Positions 49,553 to 57,992 of a stretch of 64,000 bases of DNA are shown piece after piece. The notes beneath the pieces were generated by a model. It was not told the origin of the DNA. It worked only from the letters and a program-made list of their open reading frames with translations, and did not search any database. Position 1 is the stretch's first letter. Each line of letters starts with the position of its first letter. Both the position numbers and the translations under genes were made by a program. Source of the DNA: Streptomyces fodineus (GTDB lineage Bacteria > Actinomycetota > Actinomycetes > Streptomycetales > Streptomycetaceae); NCBI RefSeq assembly GCF_001735805.1, contig NZ_CP017248.1, forward strand, positions 372,001 through 436,000. Reading direction: 5' to 3'.

Positions 49553-50721
49553 TGGACCTGGACTTCACGGCCGCGCAGGACGCCTTCCGGGCCGAGGCCC
49601 GCGCCTGGCTCGCCGCCCACGTCCCGGACGCCCCGCTGCCCTCCCTGGAGACGGCGGAGGGCTTCGCGGCCCACCGGGAGTGGGAGCGCACGCTGTTCGC
49701 CGACCGCTGGTCGGTGGTCTCCTGGCCCGAGGAGTACGGCGGCCGGGGCGCCTCGATCCTGCACTGGCTGATCTTCGAGGAGGAGTACTACGCCGCCGGT
49801 GCGCCCGGACGCGTCAGCCAGAACGGCATCAACCTCCTCGCCCCCACCCTCTTCGAGCACGGTACGGCCGAGCAGCGCGCCCGGATCCTGCCGCCCATGG
49901 CGAGCGGCGAGGTGATCTGGGCCCAGGCCTGGTCCGAACCGGAAGCCGGCTCGGACCTCTCCTCCCTGCGCTCCACCGCCGTACGCACCGACGGCGGCTG
50001 GCGCCTCAGCGGCCAGAAGACCTGGTCGTCGCGGGCCGCGTTCGCCGACCGGGCCTTCGGTCTCTTCCGCAGCGACCCGGACACCCCGAAGCCCCACCAG
50101 GGACTGACCTATCTGATGTTCCCGCTGGACGCCGAAGGGGTGACCGTACGGCCCATCGGGCGGCTGGACGGCAAGCCCGCCTTCGCCGAACTGTTCCTCG
50201 ACGAGGTCTTCGTGCCCGACGAGGACGTCATCGGCGAGCCCGGACAGGGCTGGCGGGTGGCGATGAGCACAGCGGGCAACGAGCGCGGGCTCACCCTGCG
50301 CAGCCCCGGGCGGTTCATCGCGTCCGCCGACCGCCTCACAGCCCTGTGGCGCGAGCGGGCCGCCGCTTCCGGCACCGCGCTGCGCGACCGGGTGGTCGAC
50401 GCGGTGATCGGCGCCCGCGCCTACCAGCTGTTCACCTACGCCAACGCCTCCCGCCTGGCCGCGGGGAGACCGATCGGCGCGGAGTCCAGCCTGAACAAGG
50501 TCTTCTGGTCGGAGCTGGACATCGCACTGCACGAGACCGCCCTCGACCTGCTCGGCCCGTACGGGGAACTCGCCGACGGCGCCCCGGAGGCCCCCGCCCA
50601 CGGCAGCTGGGCCGAGGGCCACACCTTCTCCCTCGCCGGTCCCATCTACGCCGGGACCAACGAGATCCAGCGCGACATCATCGCCGAGCGGCTGCTCGGC
50701 CTGCCGAAGGGACGCCGGTGA
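49552..50721 (+). CDS. Acyl-CoA dehydrogenase (FadE, catalytic-type subunit)
   Basis: 389 residues. FAD segments: WAQAWSEPEAGSDLSSLRST and TGNEIQRDI-like IYAGTNEIQRDIIAERLLGL near the end. The arrangement of two adjacent FadE genes, 389 and 329 residues, is that of the heterotetrameric alpha2beta2 dehydrogenases special to actinobacterial steroid catabolism. The longer subunit normally carries the C-terminal FAD motif seen here. Substrate likely a HIP-derived or side-chain CoA ester; not determinable. The stop TGA overlaps the next ATG by one base. Confidence 0.85.
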   Translation: MDLDFTAAQDAFRAEARAWLAAHVPDAPLPSLETAEGFAAHREWERTLFADRWSVVSWPEEYGGRGASILHWLIFEEEYYAAGAPGRVSQNGINLLAPTLFEHGTAEQRARILPPMASGEVIWAQAWSEPEAGSDLSSLRSTAVRTDGGWRLSGQKTWSSRAAFADRAFGLFRSDPDTPKPHQGLTYLMFPLDAEGVTVRPIGRLDGKPAFAELFLDEVFVPDEDVIGEPGQGWRVAMSTAGNERGLTLRSPGRFIASADRLTALWRERAAASGTALRDRVVDAVIGARAYQLFTYANASRLAAGRPIGAESSLNKVFWSELDIALHETALDLLGPYGELADGAPEAPAHGSWAEGHTFSLAGPIYAGTNEIQRDIIAERLLGLPKGRR

Positions 50722-51710
50722 TGCGGTTCCTCCTCGACGACGAGCAGCGGGAGTTCGGCCGCACGCTGAATGGCCTGCTGGCGGCGGCCGGAACCCCGGC
50801 GGTCGTACGGGCCTGGTCGGCCGGCGACACCGCGCCCGGCCGCGCCCTGTGGGCCCGCCTGGCCGAGGCCGGAGTCTTCGCCCTCGCCGTGCCGGAGGAG
50901 CACGACGGGCTCGGCCCGCTGCCCGTCGAACTCGCCGTCGCCTTCGGTGAGTTGGGCCGCCACGCGGTGCCGGGTCCGCTGGTGGAGACGGTTGCCGCAG
51001 CCGCGCTCCTCGACCGCCTGGACGACGGTGACGTGATGCGGACATGGCTGCCGCAGATCGCCTCCGGCAAGGCCGTCGTCTCGCTGTGCGCCCCGGGAGC
51101 GAACAGCCCGTACGCTCTGGACGCGGACGCGTGCGACGCCGTGTTCGTCATCGACGACGACACGCTGCGGGTGGCCGAGGGGCACGGGAAGGTCCAGGCG
51201 TCCCTCGACCCGGCCCGGCGACTGGCCCGGCCACACGGCGGACCCGTCCTGGGCCGGGGGCCCGAGGTGATCGCGGCAGCCGCGCACGCCGCCGATGTCG
51301 CGGCCCTGGCCACGGCCGCCCAGTCCCTCGGGCTGGGCCGCGCCTTGCTGGCGCGCACCGTCGACTACGCCCGGCAGCGCACCCAGTTCGGGGTCGCCAT
51401 CGGATCCTTCCAGGCGGTCAAGCACCGGCTCGCCGACACGCTCATCGCCCTGGAGTTCGCCCAGCCGTTGCTGTACGCCGCCGCTCTCATGCTGGCCACG
51501 GCACATCCGGCCGCCGGTCGGGAGATCGCCGCGGCGAAGGTCTCCGCGGGCGAGGCGGCGTACGCGGCGGCCCGCACCGCCCTGCAACTCCACGGCGCCC
51601 TCGGCTACACGGAGGAGCTGGACCTCTCCCTGTGGATCCGCAAAGCCCGGCCCCTCCGGGACGCATGGGGCACCCCATCCGCCTGCCGCGCCCGCGTCCT
51701 CGCACCCTGA
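50721..51710 (+). CDS. Acyl-CoA dehydrogenase (FadE, partner subunit)
   Basis: 329 residues, shorter than a normal dehydrogenase. It keeps the C-terminal helical domain: VDYARQRTQFGVAIGSFQAV and LQLHGALGYTEELDLSLWIR. The N-terminal and beta domains are abbreviated and lack the WxxS/T FAD motif. This is the usual partner of the preceding gene in alpha2beta2 enzymes; the catalytic base may be in either subunit. Last gene of the rightward KstR2-type operon. Confidence 0.83.
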   Translation: MRFLLDDEQREFGRTLNGLLAAAGTPAVVRAWSAGDTAPGRALWARLAEAGVFALAVPEEHDGLGPLPVELAVAFGELGRHAVPGPLVETVAAAALLDRLDDGDVMRTWLPQIASGKAVVSLCAPGANSPYALDADACDAVFVIDDDTLRVAEGHGKVQASLDPARRLARPHGGPVLGRGPEVIAAAAHAADVAALATAAQSLGLGRALLARTVDYARQRTQFGVAIGSFQAVKHRLADTLIALEFAQPLLYAAALMLATAHPAAGREIAAAKVSAGEAAYAAARTALQLHGALGYTEELDLSLWIRKARPLRDAWGTPSACRARVLAP

Positions 51711-51918
51711 GCCGCCCCCACCGCGTGTTGAGCCGATCGCACCGACAGTGCCGTCACCCGGAGGCCCTTGCACTCCCGCGCTCGGGTTCACCAATGACGT
51801 GGTCCACGACAGTGTGTGGTCGACACCCTGGGTGTCACCCCGCCACCCGGGAGGTTGAAGATGAGGTCGTTGTAGGGAATTTCTCCCATCTTCGCGGGGT
51901 GTGTTTCCTGGATGCAGC

Positions 51919-53367
51919 TCAGTCGCGCTGGTAGGCGGCGAGGAGGAAGAGCCAGATCTCACTGACGGTGGGGAAGCAGGCGATCGCGTGCCTGAGCCGC
52001 TTGAGCGGGACCTCGCCTGCGACCGCGATGGTGGCCGAGTGCAGGAGCTCGCTGATCCCGGGGCCGACGAAGGTGACCCCGAGCAGGATTTCCCGGTCGA
52101 GGTCGACGACCAACCGGGCATGGCCTCGGTAGCCGTCGGCGTAGAGGTTGGCGCCTTGGGCGGCATTGAAGTCGAGGTCGACCGTCCTGATCCGGTGGCC
52201 GGCGTCGGCCGCTTGCCCGGCTGTCAGGCCCACTGCGCCGGCCTCGGGGTCGGTGAAGAAGACCTGGGGTACGGCGTGCTGGTCGGCGGTGGTGGCATGG
52301 TCACCCCAGGGCTCGTCGTCCGCAGGGCGGCCGGCGGCTCGGGCAGCGATGGCGTCGCCTGCGGTGCGAGCCTGGTACTTGCCCTGGTGGGTGAGCAGGG
52401 CACGGTGGTTGACGTCGCCGAGGGCGTACAGCCAGTCGCCGTCGACGCCGTTCACCAGGCAGGTGGTGTCCACGTCCAGCCAGGAGCCGGGGGTGAGACC
52501 GACTGTGTCCAGCCCGATGTCGCCCGTGGCGGGAGTGCGGCCGGTGGCGAACAGGACCTCGTCGGCCTCCAGTTCGCTGCCGTCGTCGAGGGTGAGCGTG
52601 ACGGGACCGGTGGGGTCGGGGCGGCGCAAGGCGGCCACCTGCACACCGATCCGCACGTCCGCGCCCGCCTCGGTCAGGCCCTGGGTGACGAGGTCTCCGG
52701 CGAAGGGTTCCATGCGAGGCAGCAGGCGGCGGCGCGCGAGAAGGGTGACCTGAGAGCCGAGGCCCTGCCAGAGTGTGGCCATTTCGACCCCAACCCCGCC
52801 GCCGACCACGGCGAGGCGGGCGGGCACGGTGCTGGAGTCGGTGCCGCGCCGGTTGGTCCAGGGCCGGGCCTCCTCGATGCCAGGGATGTCGGGCAGCACG
52901 GGCCGGCTGCCGGTGGCGACGGCCACCGCGTGCCGGGCGGTGAGGAGCCGCTGTCCGCCGTCGTCCCGGGTGACGGTGACGCGACGGGGTCCGTCGAGGC
53001 GGCCGTGCCCACGGAACAGGTCGGCGCCGATGGACTTGACCCACTGGGCCTGTCCGCCGTCGTCCCAGTCGGTGACGTACCGATTGCGCCGGGCGAAGAC
53101 CCGGTCCGCGTCAAGCCGGCCGGTGACGGCCTGCCGGGCACCGTCCACGCGGTTGGCGTCGGCGACCGCGATGACCGGCCGCAGCAAGGCCTTGCTGGGC
53201 ACGCAGGCCCAGTACGAGCATTCGCCCCCGACGAGTTCGCGCTCTACGACGGCTACGGAGAGTCCGCCGGCACGGGCACGGTCCGCCACGTTCTGACCGA
53301 CGGGACCGGCACCGAGCACGATCACGTCATAGGTGCCGTTTCCCTGGATTTCCGGTGCTTCGCTCAC
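51919..53367 (-). CDS. Pyridine nucleotide-disulfide oxidoreductase (mercuric-reductase/lipoamide-dehydrogenase-like)
   Basis: 482 residues. FAD motif YDVIVLGAGPVGQNVADRAR, redox disulfide C50-x4-C55 (GGECSYWACVPSK), NAD(P) motif ARLAVVGGGVGVEMATLW and the FAD-ribityl segment VDGDWLYALGDVNHRALLTH. The dimer-interface catalytic His-Glu pair (normally HAHPTLSE) reads IACFPTVSE: Glu remains, His is replaced by Phe. It may use the disulfide with another acid/base or act as an NADPH oxidase. It starts 96 bp from the ferredoxin-reductase gene; both are on the minus strand. Confidence 0.88.
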   Translation of the reverse strand: MSEAPEIQGNGTYDVIVLGAGPVGQNVADRARAGGLSVAVVERELVGGECSYWACVPSKALLRPVIAVADANRVDGARQAVTGRLDADRVFARRNRYVTDWDDGGQAQWVKSIGADLFRGHGRLDGPRRVTVTRDDGGQRLLTARHAVAVATGSRPVLPDIPGIEEARPWTNRRGTDSSTVPARLAVVGGGVGVEMATLWQGLGSQVTLLARRRLLPRMEPFAGDLVTQGLTEAGADVRIGVQVAALRRPDPTGPVTLTLDDGSELEADEVLFATGRTPATGDIGLDTVGLTPGSWLDVDTTCLVNGVDGDWLYALGDVNHRALLTHQGKYQARTAGDAIAARAAGRPADDEPWGDHATTADQHAVPQVFFTDPEAGAVGLTAGQAADAGHRIRTVDLDFNAAQGANLYADGYRGHARLVVDLDREILLGVTFVGPGISELLHSATIAVAGEVPLKRLRHAIACFPTVSEIWLFLLAAYQRD

Positions 53368-53462
53368 GGTGTCCTCGCATCACGATCGGACTGGTCATTC
53401 ATTCGTTCATGGGATTGTTCGACGCCGGTCTTCGCCCTGGCCGGCCGGGCGGTCGCGGGCGA

Positions 53463-54497
53463 CTAGAGGTCGAGGACGACCTCGGAAGCGGGCTCGCTAC
53501 AGCAGACGAGGATGGTGCCTGGCTCCGGGCGTTCGAGGGGTGGGGTGGTGTAGGTGATGTCGCCTGCCACGAGGTGGGTGATGCAGGTGTGGCAGACACC
53601 GGTGCGGCAGGACCAGCGGGTGGGGATGTCGCAGGCTTCGGCGAGATCGAGGAGAGACGCGTGAGCGGGTGACCATGGGGTGGTGATGCTGCTGCGGGCG
53701 AAGGTGACGAGGGGGCCGGTGCCCGTGGGCCCCGGTGGCTGGTGCGGCTGGATCGCGGCGGTGGGTGTGACGCCGGGGTTGATGGCGGGCAGGGCGCTGA
53801 ACTGTTCCGTATGGATCCGCTCGGGGCTCAGCCCGTGCTCGCGCAGGAAGCCTCGGAGGTCGTCCATGAAGGCGGGCGGTCCGCAGAGGTAGGCGTCGGC
53901 GTCGGTGGGAATGCCCAGGGCCGCGAGTGAAGGGGCGGTCGGGCGTTCCCAGCTGATGTGGGGGTCCTCGGGGTGGGGGGCGGTTTCGGCCGTGTAGTAG
54001 ATGTGCTCGTGGGCGTGCGGGAGTTGCGCCAGAAGGGCGTGGGCCTCGTCCGCGAAGGCGTGGTGGGCACGGTCGTGGGTGGTGTGGATCCACCACACAG
54101 GGCGGGGATCTGTCGTGGCGGCAAGTCGGTGGAGCATGGCCAGGACGGGAGTGGCACCGATCCCTGCGGAGATGAGGACGATCGGGCGGGTGCCTTCTTG
54201 CAGTACGAAGGTCCCGCGCGGGCAGGCGATGTCCACGAGGTCCCCGGGGCGGAGCGCGGTATGGATGTAGCTGCTCACTTTCCCCTGGGGCTCGTGCTTG
54301 ACGCTGATGCGGTAGGTGTCGGCGGTGGGAGCCGAGGAGAGGGAGTAGCTGCGCACTGCGGGGGCGGTGCCGCCGGTGGCGAGGCGGATGGAGAGGTACT
54401 GGCCCGGGTGGGCCTCGGGCAGGCGCGTGCCGTCGGTGGTGCCGAGGTAGATCGAGGAGACCGTGGGGGTCTCCGGGACGATGCGGGCGACGCGCAT
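53463..54497 (-). CDS. FAD/NAD(P) reductase with C-terminal plant-type [2Fe-2S] ferredoxin
   Basis: 344 residues from the ATG at 54497. The flavin domain has RSYSLSS (FAD RxYS motif) and GKVSSYIH; the nucleotide domain begins VLISAGIGATPVLAML and ends CGPPAFMDDL; the ferredoxin domain has CRTGVCHTC and the fourth Cys in VCCSEP. It resembles phthalate-dioxygenase-reductase type enzymes. Upstream, the same frame carries a linker (NIPALSPGWQQSFRELAAAQ) that in related proteins joins a MOSC domain, pointing to a split fusion with the next gene. A hydroxylase partner is not nearby. Confidence 0.85.
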   Translation of the reverse strand: MRVARIVPETPTVSSIYLGTTDGTRLPEAHPGQYLSIRLATGGTAPAVRSYSLSSAPTADTYRISVKHEPQGKVSSYIHTALRPGDLVDIACPRGTFVLQEGTRPIVLISAGIGATPVLAMLHRLAATTDPRPVWWIHTTHDRAHHAFADEAHALLAQLPHAHEHIYYTAETAPHPEDPHISWERPTAPSLAALGIPTDADAYLCGPPAFMDDLRGFLREHGLSPERIHTEQFSALPAINPGVTPTAAIQPHQPPGPTGTGPLVTFARSSITTPWSPAHASLLDLAEACDIPTRWSCRTGVCHTCITHLVAGDITYTTPPLERPEPGTILVCCSEPASEVVLDL

Positions 54498-54643
54498 GGT
54501 CTTGAAGCCCGGCCACCCCGCCTCTTCTCTCGGTTGCTGGGTGCTGGCGCGTTCGCCCGGCCACCCCGGTTCCTGTTTGGGCTGCTGGGCGGCGGCGAGT
54601 TCGCGGAAGGACTGCTGCCACCCGGGGCTGAGAGCGGGGATGT

Positions 54644-55225
54644 TCAGCGCTCCGCGCAGCTTCGCGGGTCACGGCCCGGGAGGTAGAGCAGCGCGTCGAT
54701 CTCGGCGACGCTGAGTCCTTCCGGGCCTTTGCGGGTGAGGGTGATCTCGTCGCCGGCCTGGACGCGTCCCTCGGTGATCACGCGCAGGTAGAAGCCTGGG
54801 CGGTGGTGGGCGACCAGCAGGGAGGCCATCGTGGGTTCGCCCAGGCGCATGCCGACGCGGTAGCAGGTGACGCGCGGCTGGGTGACTTCGAATTCGGCTT
54901 CGCCGATGCGGTACCGGTCGCCGATGCACACCTCGTCGTCGGGCAGGCCGTCGACGGTGAAGTTCTCCCCGAAGATCCCGAAGGTCAGGTCGTCGCGACC
55001 GAGCTGCCGTTGCCAGTACCGGTAGGACTGCAGTTGGTAGACGAGGACGGCTCGAATTTCCCCGCCGTGCCCGGCCAGATCTCCTTGACCGTCTCCATCG
55101 ACGTTCAGCCGCCGGACCATACGGGAGCCCTGGACGGGAGCCTTCCAGGCACCGGTGTGAACGGTCCTTCCCTGCCAGGAGACGTCCTTGGGCATCCCTA
55201 CGTTGACGGACAGCAGCGTCGCCAT
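54644..55225 (-). CDS. MOSC-domain protein, probably the severed N-terminal half of a MOSC-reductase fusion
   Basis: 193 residues. MOSC signature: GHGGEIRAVLVYQLQSYRYW, FGIFGENFTVDGLPDDEVCI and TQPRVTCYRVGMRLGE with the Mo-cofactor-type Cys. The C-terminal IDALLYLPGRDPRSCAER ends in a stop, where homologous fusions continue GRD..L..A..IPALSPGW; that continuation lies one frame away and runs into the reductase gene. A one-base change near 54665 would restore a single ORF of about 585 codons. Start ATG at 55225 has an AGGAGG-like site. Confidence 0.82.
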   Translation of the reverse strand: MATLLSVNVGMPKDVSWQGRTVHTGAWKAPVQGSRMVRRLNVDGDGQGDLAGHGGEIRAVLVYQLQSYRYWQRQLGRDDLTFGIFGENFTVDGLPDDEVCIGDRYRIGEAEFEVTQPRVTCYRVGMRLGEPTMASLLVAHHRPGFYLRVITEGRVQAGDEITLTRKGPEGLSVAEIDALLYLPGRDPRSCAER

Positions 55226-55508
55226 TGCGGACCTCCTGCGGGGTGGCGAGCCGGGCAGTCCCTCTTGGCGCCGCGTTTGGTGCGCTGGAACCGATCCTAG
55301 TTCTGTGCCATTGCCGCCGCGATTTCGCGATCATGAATCGATCGGTGGATCCGCCGAGATCTGCCAGTGGACCGTTGCTCGCGCGTACCAGGCCCGGGTC
55401 CGGGTGGACGGGGTTCGCTGGCTGATGACCGTGCACAGGCGGAGGCTTGAGGCAGGCCGACGTTTAGTCGCCCGGGCGCGGCGGCGCCCCGACCAGCATC
55501 CACTATAA
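55226..55508. other. Gap without recognised gene
   Basis: Contains the 5' region of the MOSC gene and about 250 bp of sequence with no convincing frame on either strand. Promoter elements of the next gene begin at 55509. Confidence 0.4.
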
Positions 55509-55551
55509 CCAGCAAAAGACTCTTGACAGGTTAGATCGAGTTTGCTGGACT
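55509..55551 (+). promoter_or_regulatory. Promoter with inverted repeat upstream of the alpha/beta hydrolase gene
   Basis: TTGACA at 55523-55528 and TGGACT at 55546-55551 are spaced 17 bp. They are embedded in a perfect 8-bp inverted repeat, CCAGCAAA (55509-55516) and TTTGCTGG (55541-55548). A TAACCA direct repeat (55506 and 55559) is also present. AT-rich compared with the surroundings. Likely a regulated sigma70-type promoter. Confidence 0.5.
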
Positions 55552-55591
55552 GGAGATGTAACCACTAAATCCAGATAGAGGGGTTAGGTAT

Positions 55592-56460
55592 ATGGCCTTC
55601 GCAGTCCACCACCGCACCGCCACCGTCGACGGTCTCGAGGTCTTCTACCGGGAGGCCGGTGATCCCCAGGCGCCTGTCGTCGTGCTCCTCCACGGCTTCC
55701 CGACAAGCTCGCACATGTTCCGCCATCTGATCCTGGCGCTCGCCGACCGCTACCACGTGATCGCCCCCGACCACATCGGGTTCGGCCAGTCCGCGATGCC
55801 GGCTCTGGCGGACTTCCCGTACACCTTCGACGCCCTCACCGACGTCACCGAGGAGCTGCTCCGGCAGCTGGGCGTCGACCGGTTCGCGATGTACGTGCAG
55901 GACTACGGCGCCCCCATCGGCTGGCGCCTGGCGCTCCGGGCACCCGAGCGTGTCGCCGCGATCATCACCCAGAACGGAAACGCCTACGAGGAGGGCTTCG
56001 TCAAGCCTTTCTGGGACGGCGTCTTCGCCTACACCCAGAACCCGGGACCGGACACCGAAGCCCCCATGCGAGGCGCCCTGACCCTCGAGATCACCCGCTG
56101 GCAGTACGTGAACGGGGTCGCCGACCCCACCCTGGTCAGCCCAGACAACTGGGTCCACGACCAGGCGCTGCTCGACCGCCCGGGCAACGACGAGATCCAG
56201 CTCAAGCTGTTCCGCGACTACCCCACCAACGTGGATCTCTACCCACAGGTCCACCAGTACTTCCGCGACTCCCAGGTCCCCTCCTGGCAGTTTGGGGAGC
56301 CAACGACGAGATCTTCGGCCCCGACGGCGCGGAGGCTTTCCGCCAGGACCTGCCCGATGCCGAGATCCACCTGCTGGAGTCCGGGCACTTCGCCCTGGAG
56401 AGCCACCTCGGGACCATCACCGAGTACATCCGCGACTTCCTCGCCCGCGTCCTCGCCTGA
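55592..56460 (+). pseudogene. Alpha/beta hydrolase (haloalkane dehalogenase-like), frameshifted before the catalytic His
   Basis: Begins MAFAVHHRTATVDGLEVFYR. LLHGFPTSSHMFRHL gives the oxyanion hole and YVQDYGAPIGW places an Asp nucleophile at residue 104, as in dehalogenase/epoxide-hydrolase relatives. Near 56280 the frame is lost: one C seems missing in a C run. The next frame continues LAVWGANDEIFGPDGAEAF and IHLLESGHFALESH, with the catalytic His, to a stop at 56460. As written, the unshifted frame reads on through a tandem repeat into the next gene. Either a real mutation or a homopolymer error. Confidence 0.82.
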
Positions 56461-56525
56461 CACACCCGGGCATCGGGGCGACAGCGGCGCCAGACCACCC
56501 ACCCTCTGCGTGTGCGGCCACCCGC

Positions 56526-56573
56526 GCACCCCGCACCCCGCACCCCGCACCCCGCACCCCGCACCCCGCACCC
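56526..56573. repeat. Heptanucleotide tandem repeat (GCACCCC, six full copies and a partial one)
   Basis: GCACCCC repeats exactly from 56526 to 56567 and continues as GCACCC to 56573. It ends 14 bp before the DUF427 start codon. Seven is not a multiple of three, so changes in copy number shift the reading frame passing through it. Confidence 0.9.
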
Positions 56574-56587
56574 GGAAGGGACCACCC

Positions 56588-57472
56588 ATGGGACTGTCCT
56601 GGCAGCAAGGCCCCCTCTCCGCCGGCACGATCGGACACTTCCTCACCCCCGAGGCCCTCCCCGAACGCCTCCTGTTCGCCGAGCCGCTGCGCCGCCGTAT
56701 GCGCGTGAAGTTCAACGACAACTGGATCGCCGACAGTGAGAACGTGCTCCTGCTTCACGCACCGGGCCGCTACCCGGTCGCCTACTTCCCCCGCGAAGAC
56801 GTCGACGCGCAGGCTCTGGTACCGAGTGGCCAGGTCACCCATCACCAGGACCTGGGCGACACCGCCTGGTACGCGGTGCACGCCGGCGACCGCAGCACCG
56901 AACGCGCCGCCTGGGAATTCACCGCACCGCCCGGGCACGCCGCCGAACTCCAGAGCCGCATCGCCTTCGCCTGGCGCGCGATGGACGCCTTCTACGAGGA
57001 GGACGAACGCATCCTGGGACACGCCGCGGACCCGTACCACCGCATCGACATCCGCGACACCTCCCGCAGCCTGGAAGTCCGCCTCGGCGACACCGTGATC
57101 GCCCGCTCCGAACACCCCGTGGTGCTCTTCGAGTCCGGATTCGCCCCGCGCTGGTACGTCCGGCGGGCCGACATCGACCAGGCCCAGCTGCGCCCCGTCG
57201 ACGGCCAGACCTTCTGCCCCTACAAGGGCCTGTGCGATTACTACGACATCGGCGAGGCGCGTCGCGCCGCCTGGTCGTACCGCAACGCTTACCAGGAGGT
57301 CGGACGGGTCAGCGACCTGGTGTCCTTCGAGCCGGACAAGGTCGAGGTCTACCTCGATGGCAAGCACCTGCATCTCGAGCCCGGGCAGAACGTCGTACCT
57401 CACGGCGTCGACCGCGGCCTGGATGTCGACGAGATGTTCACGCTGCGGCGGGCGAGGTCGAGGACGGCATGA
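56588..57472 (+). CDS. DUF427 protein with two domains
   Basis: 294 residues. Two DUF427 units (about 25-120 and 155-275): VKFNDNWIADSENVLLLHAP and VRLGDTVIARSEHPVVLFES, each followed by the aromatic YFPREDVD / WYVRRADID and the second by CPYKGLCDYYDI. Family function unknown. The ATG at 56588 has GGAAGGG 8-12 nt upstream. It follows the broken hydrolase and the GCACCCC repeat, probably in the same operon. The stop overlaps a small ATG. Confidence 0.88.
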   Translation: MGLSWQQGPLSAGTIGHFLTPEALPERLLFAEPLRRRMRVKFNDNWIADSENVLLLHAPGRYPVAYFPREDVDAQALVPSGQVTHHQDLGDTAWYAVHAGDRSTERAAWEFTAPPGHAAELQSRIAFAWRAMDAFYEEDERILGHAADPYHRIDIRDTSRSLEVRLGDTVIARSEHPVVLFESGFAPRWYVRRADIDQAQLRPVDGQTFCPYKGLCDYYDIGEARRAAWSYRNAYQEVGRVSDLVSFEPDKVEVYLDGKHLHLEPGQNVVPHGVDRGLDVDEMFTLRRARSRTA

Positions 57473-57582
57473 GTGTGGAGTTTGCCCTCTTCCGGCACTT
57501 CCCGGACAAGCGCGAGGAGGCGCTGGTGCAGCGCGGTGTCGCACTCCGGCCGGCCTGGCAGCACAGGCACAGCCGCAGCTGA
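57469..57582 (+). CDS. Short ORF, probably a truncated gene start
   Basis: 37 codons starting in an ATGA overlap with the DUF427 stop: MSVEFALFRHFPDKREEALV then a basic end. Translational coupling suggests a real gene once began here. No family recognised. Downstream lies an alpha/beta hydrolase relic. Confidence 0.28.
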   Translation: MSVEFALFRHFPDKREEALVQRGVALRPAWQHRHSRS

Positions 57583-57759
57583 TAGCGGCCTGCCGCGGCC
57601 ACCGATCACCCGCCGGCGGCCGGAGTGCGGCACTCCCATGCAGCAGCTGCCGTCAAAATTGCCGGTTGTCGGCCTGCCCTCCTCCCCGGCCCCGCACTCA
57701 CTGACCTGCACCGACGCTACGTCAGTTCCCATCCAGCGCTGCCTTGTCAGTCCAAGGAA

Positions 57760-57941
57760 GCAAGATCCACCATTCCCATCAAGACGCTGCAGATTCCGAC
57801 CGAGGTCCTGGTGACCGACGCGCCCGACGGCATCCACGGCTTCACCATGTCCGACACCGACGCCTTCAACCCCTCCGCGCTGCAACGCCACTGGGACCGC
57901 CTGCTCTCCCTCTCCTCGACCGCGCCCTTACCAACAGCTGA
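57760..57941 (+). pseudogene. C-terminal relic of an alpha/beta hydrolase
   Basis: In one frame TEVLVTDAPDGIHGFTMSDT and ALQRHWDRLLSL resemble the catalytic-His end of dienelactone-hydrolase/esterase-like proteins (APxGxHGF). A frame change near the end gives LLDRALTNS and a stop at 57941. The nucleophile part is missing upstream. The remainder of 57583-57992 shows nothing else. Confidence 0.45.
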
Positions 57942-57992
57942 GGCGCGGCGGGGACCCCGGCGCGGCTGCCGTCGAAGGCGGTCCTGATCGGC

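Noticed and set aside
56512..56739. Repeat-encoded Pro/His-rich peptide as a gene
   Set aside because: It is only the translation of the GCACCCC repeat in one frame, with no start signal or downstream protein-like sequence.
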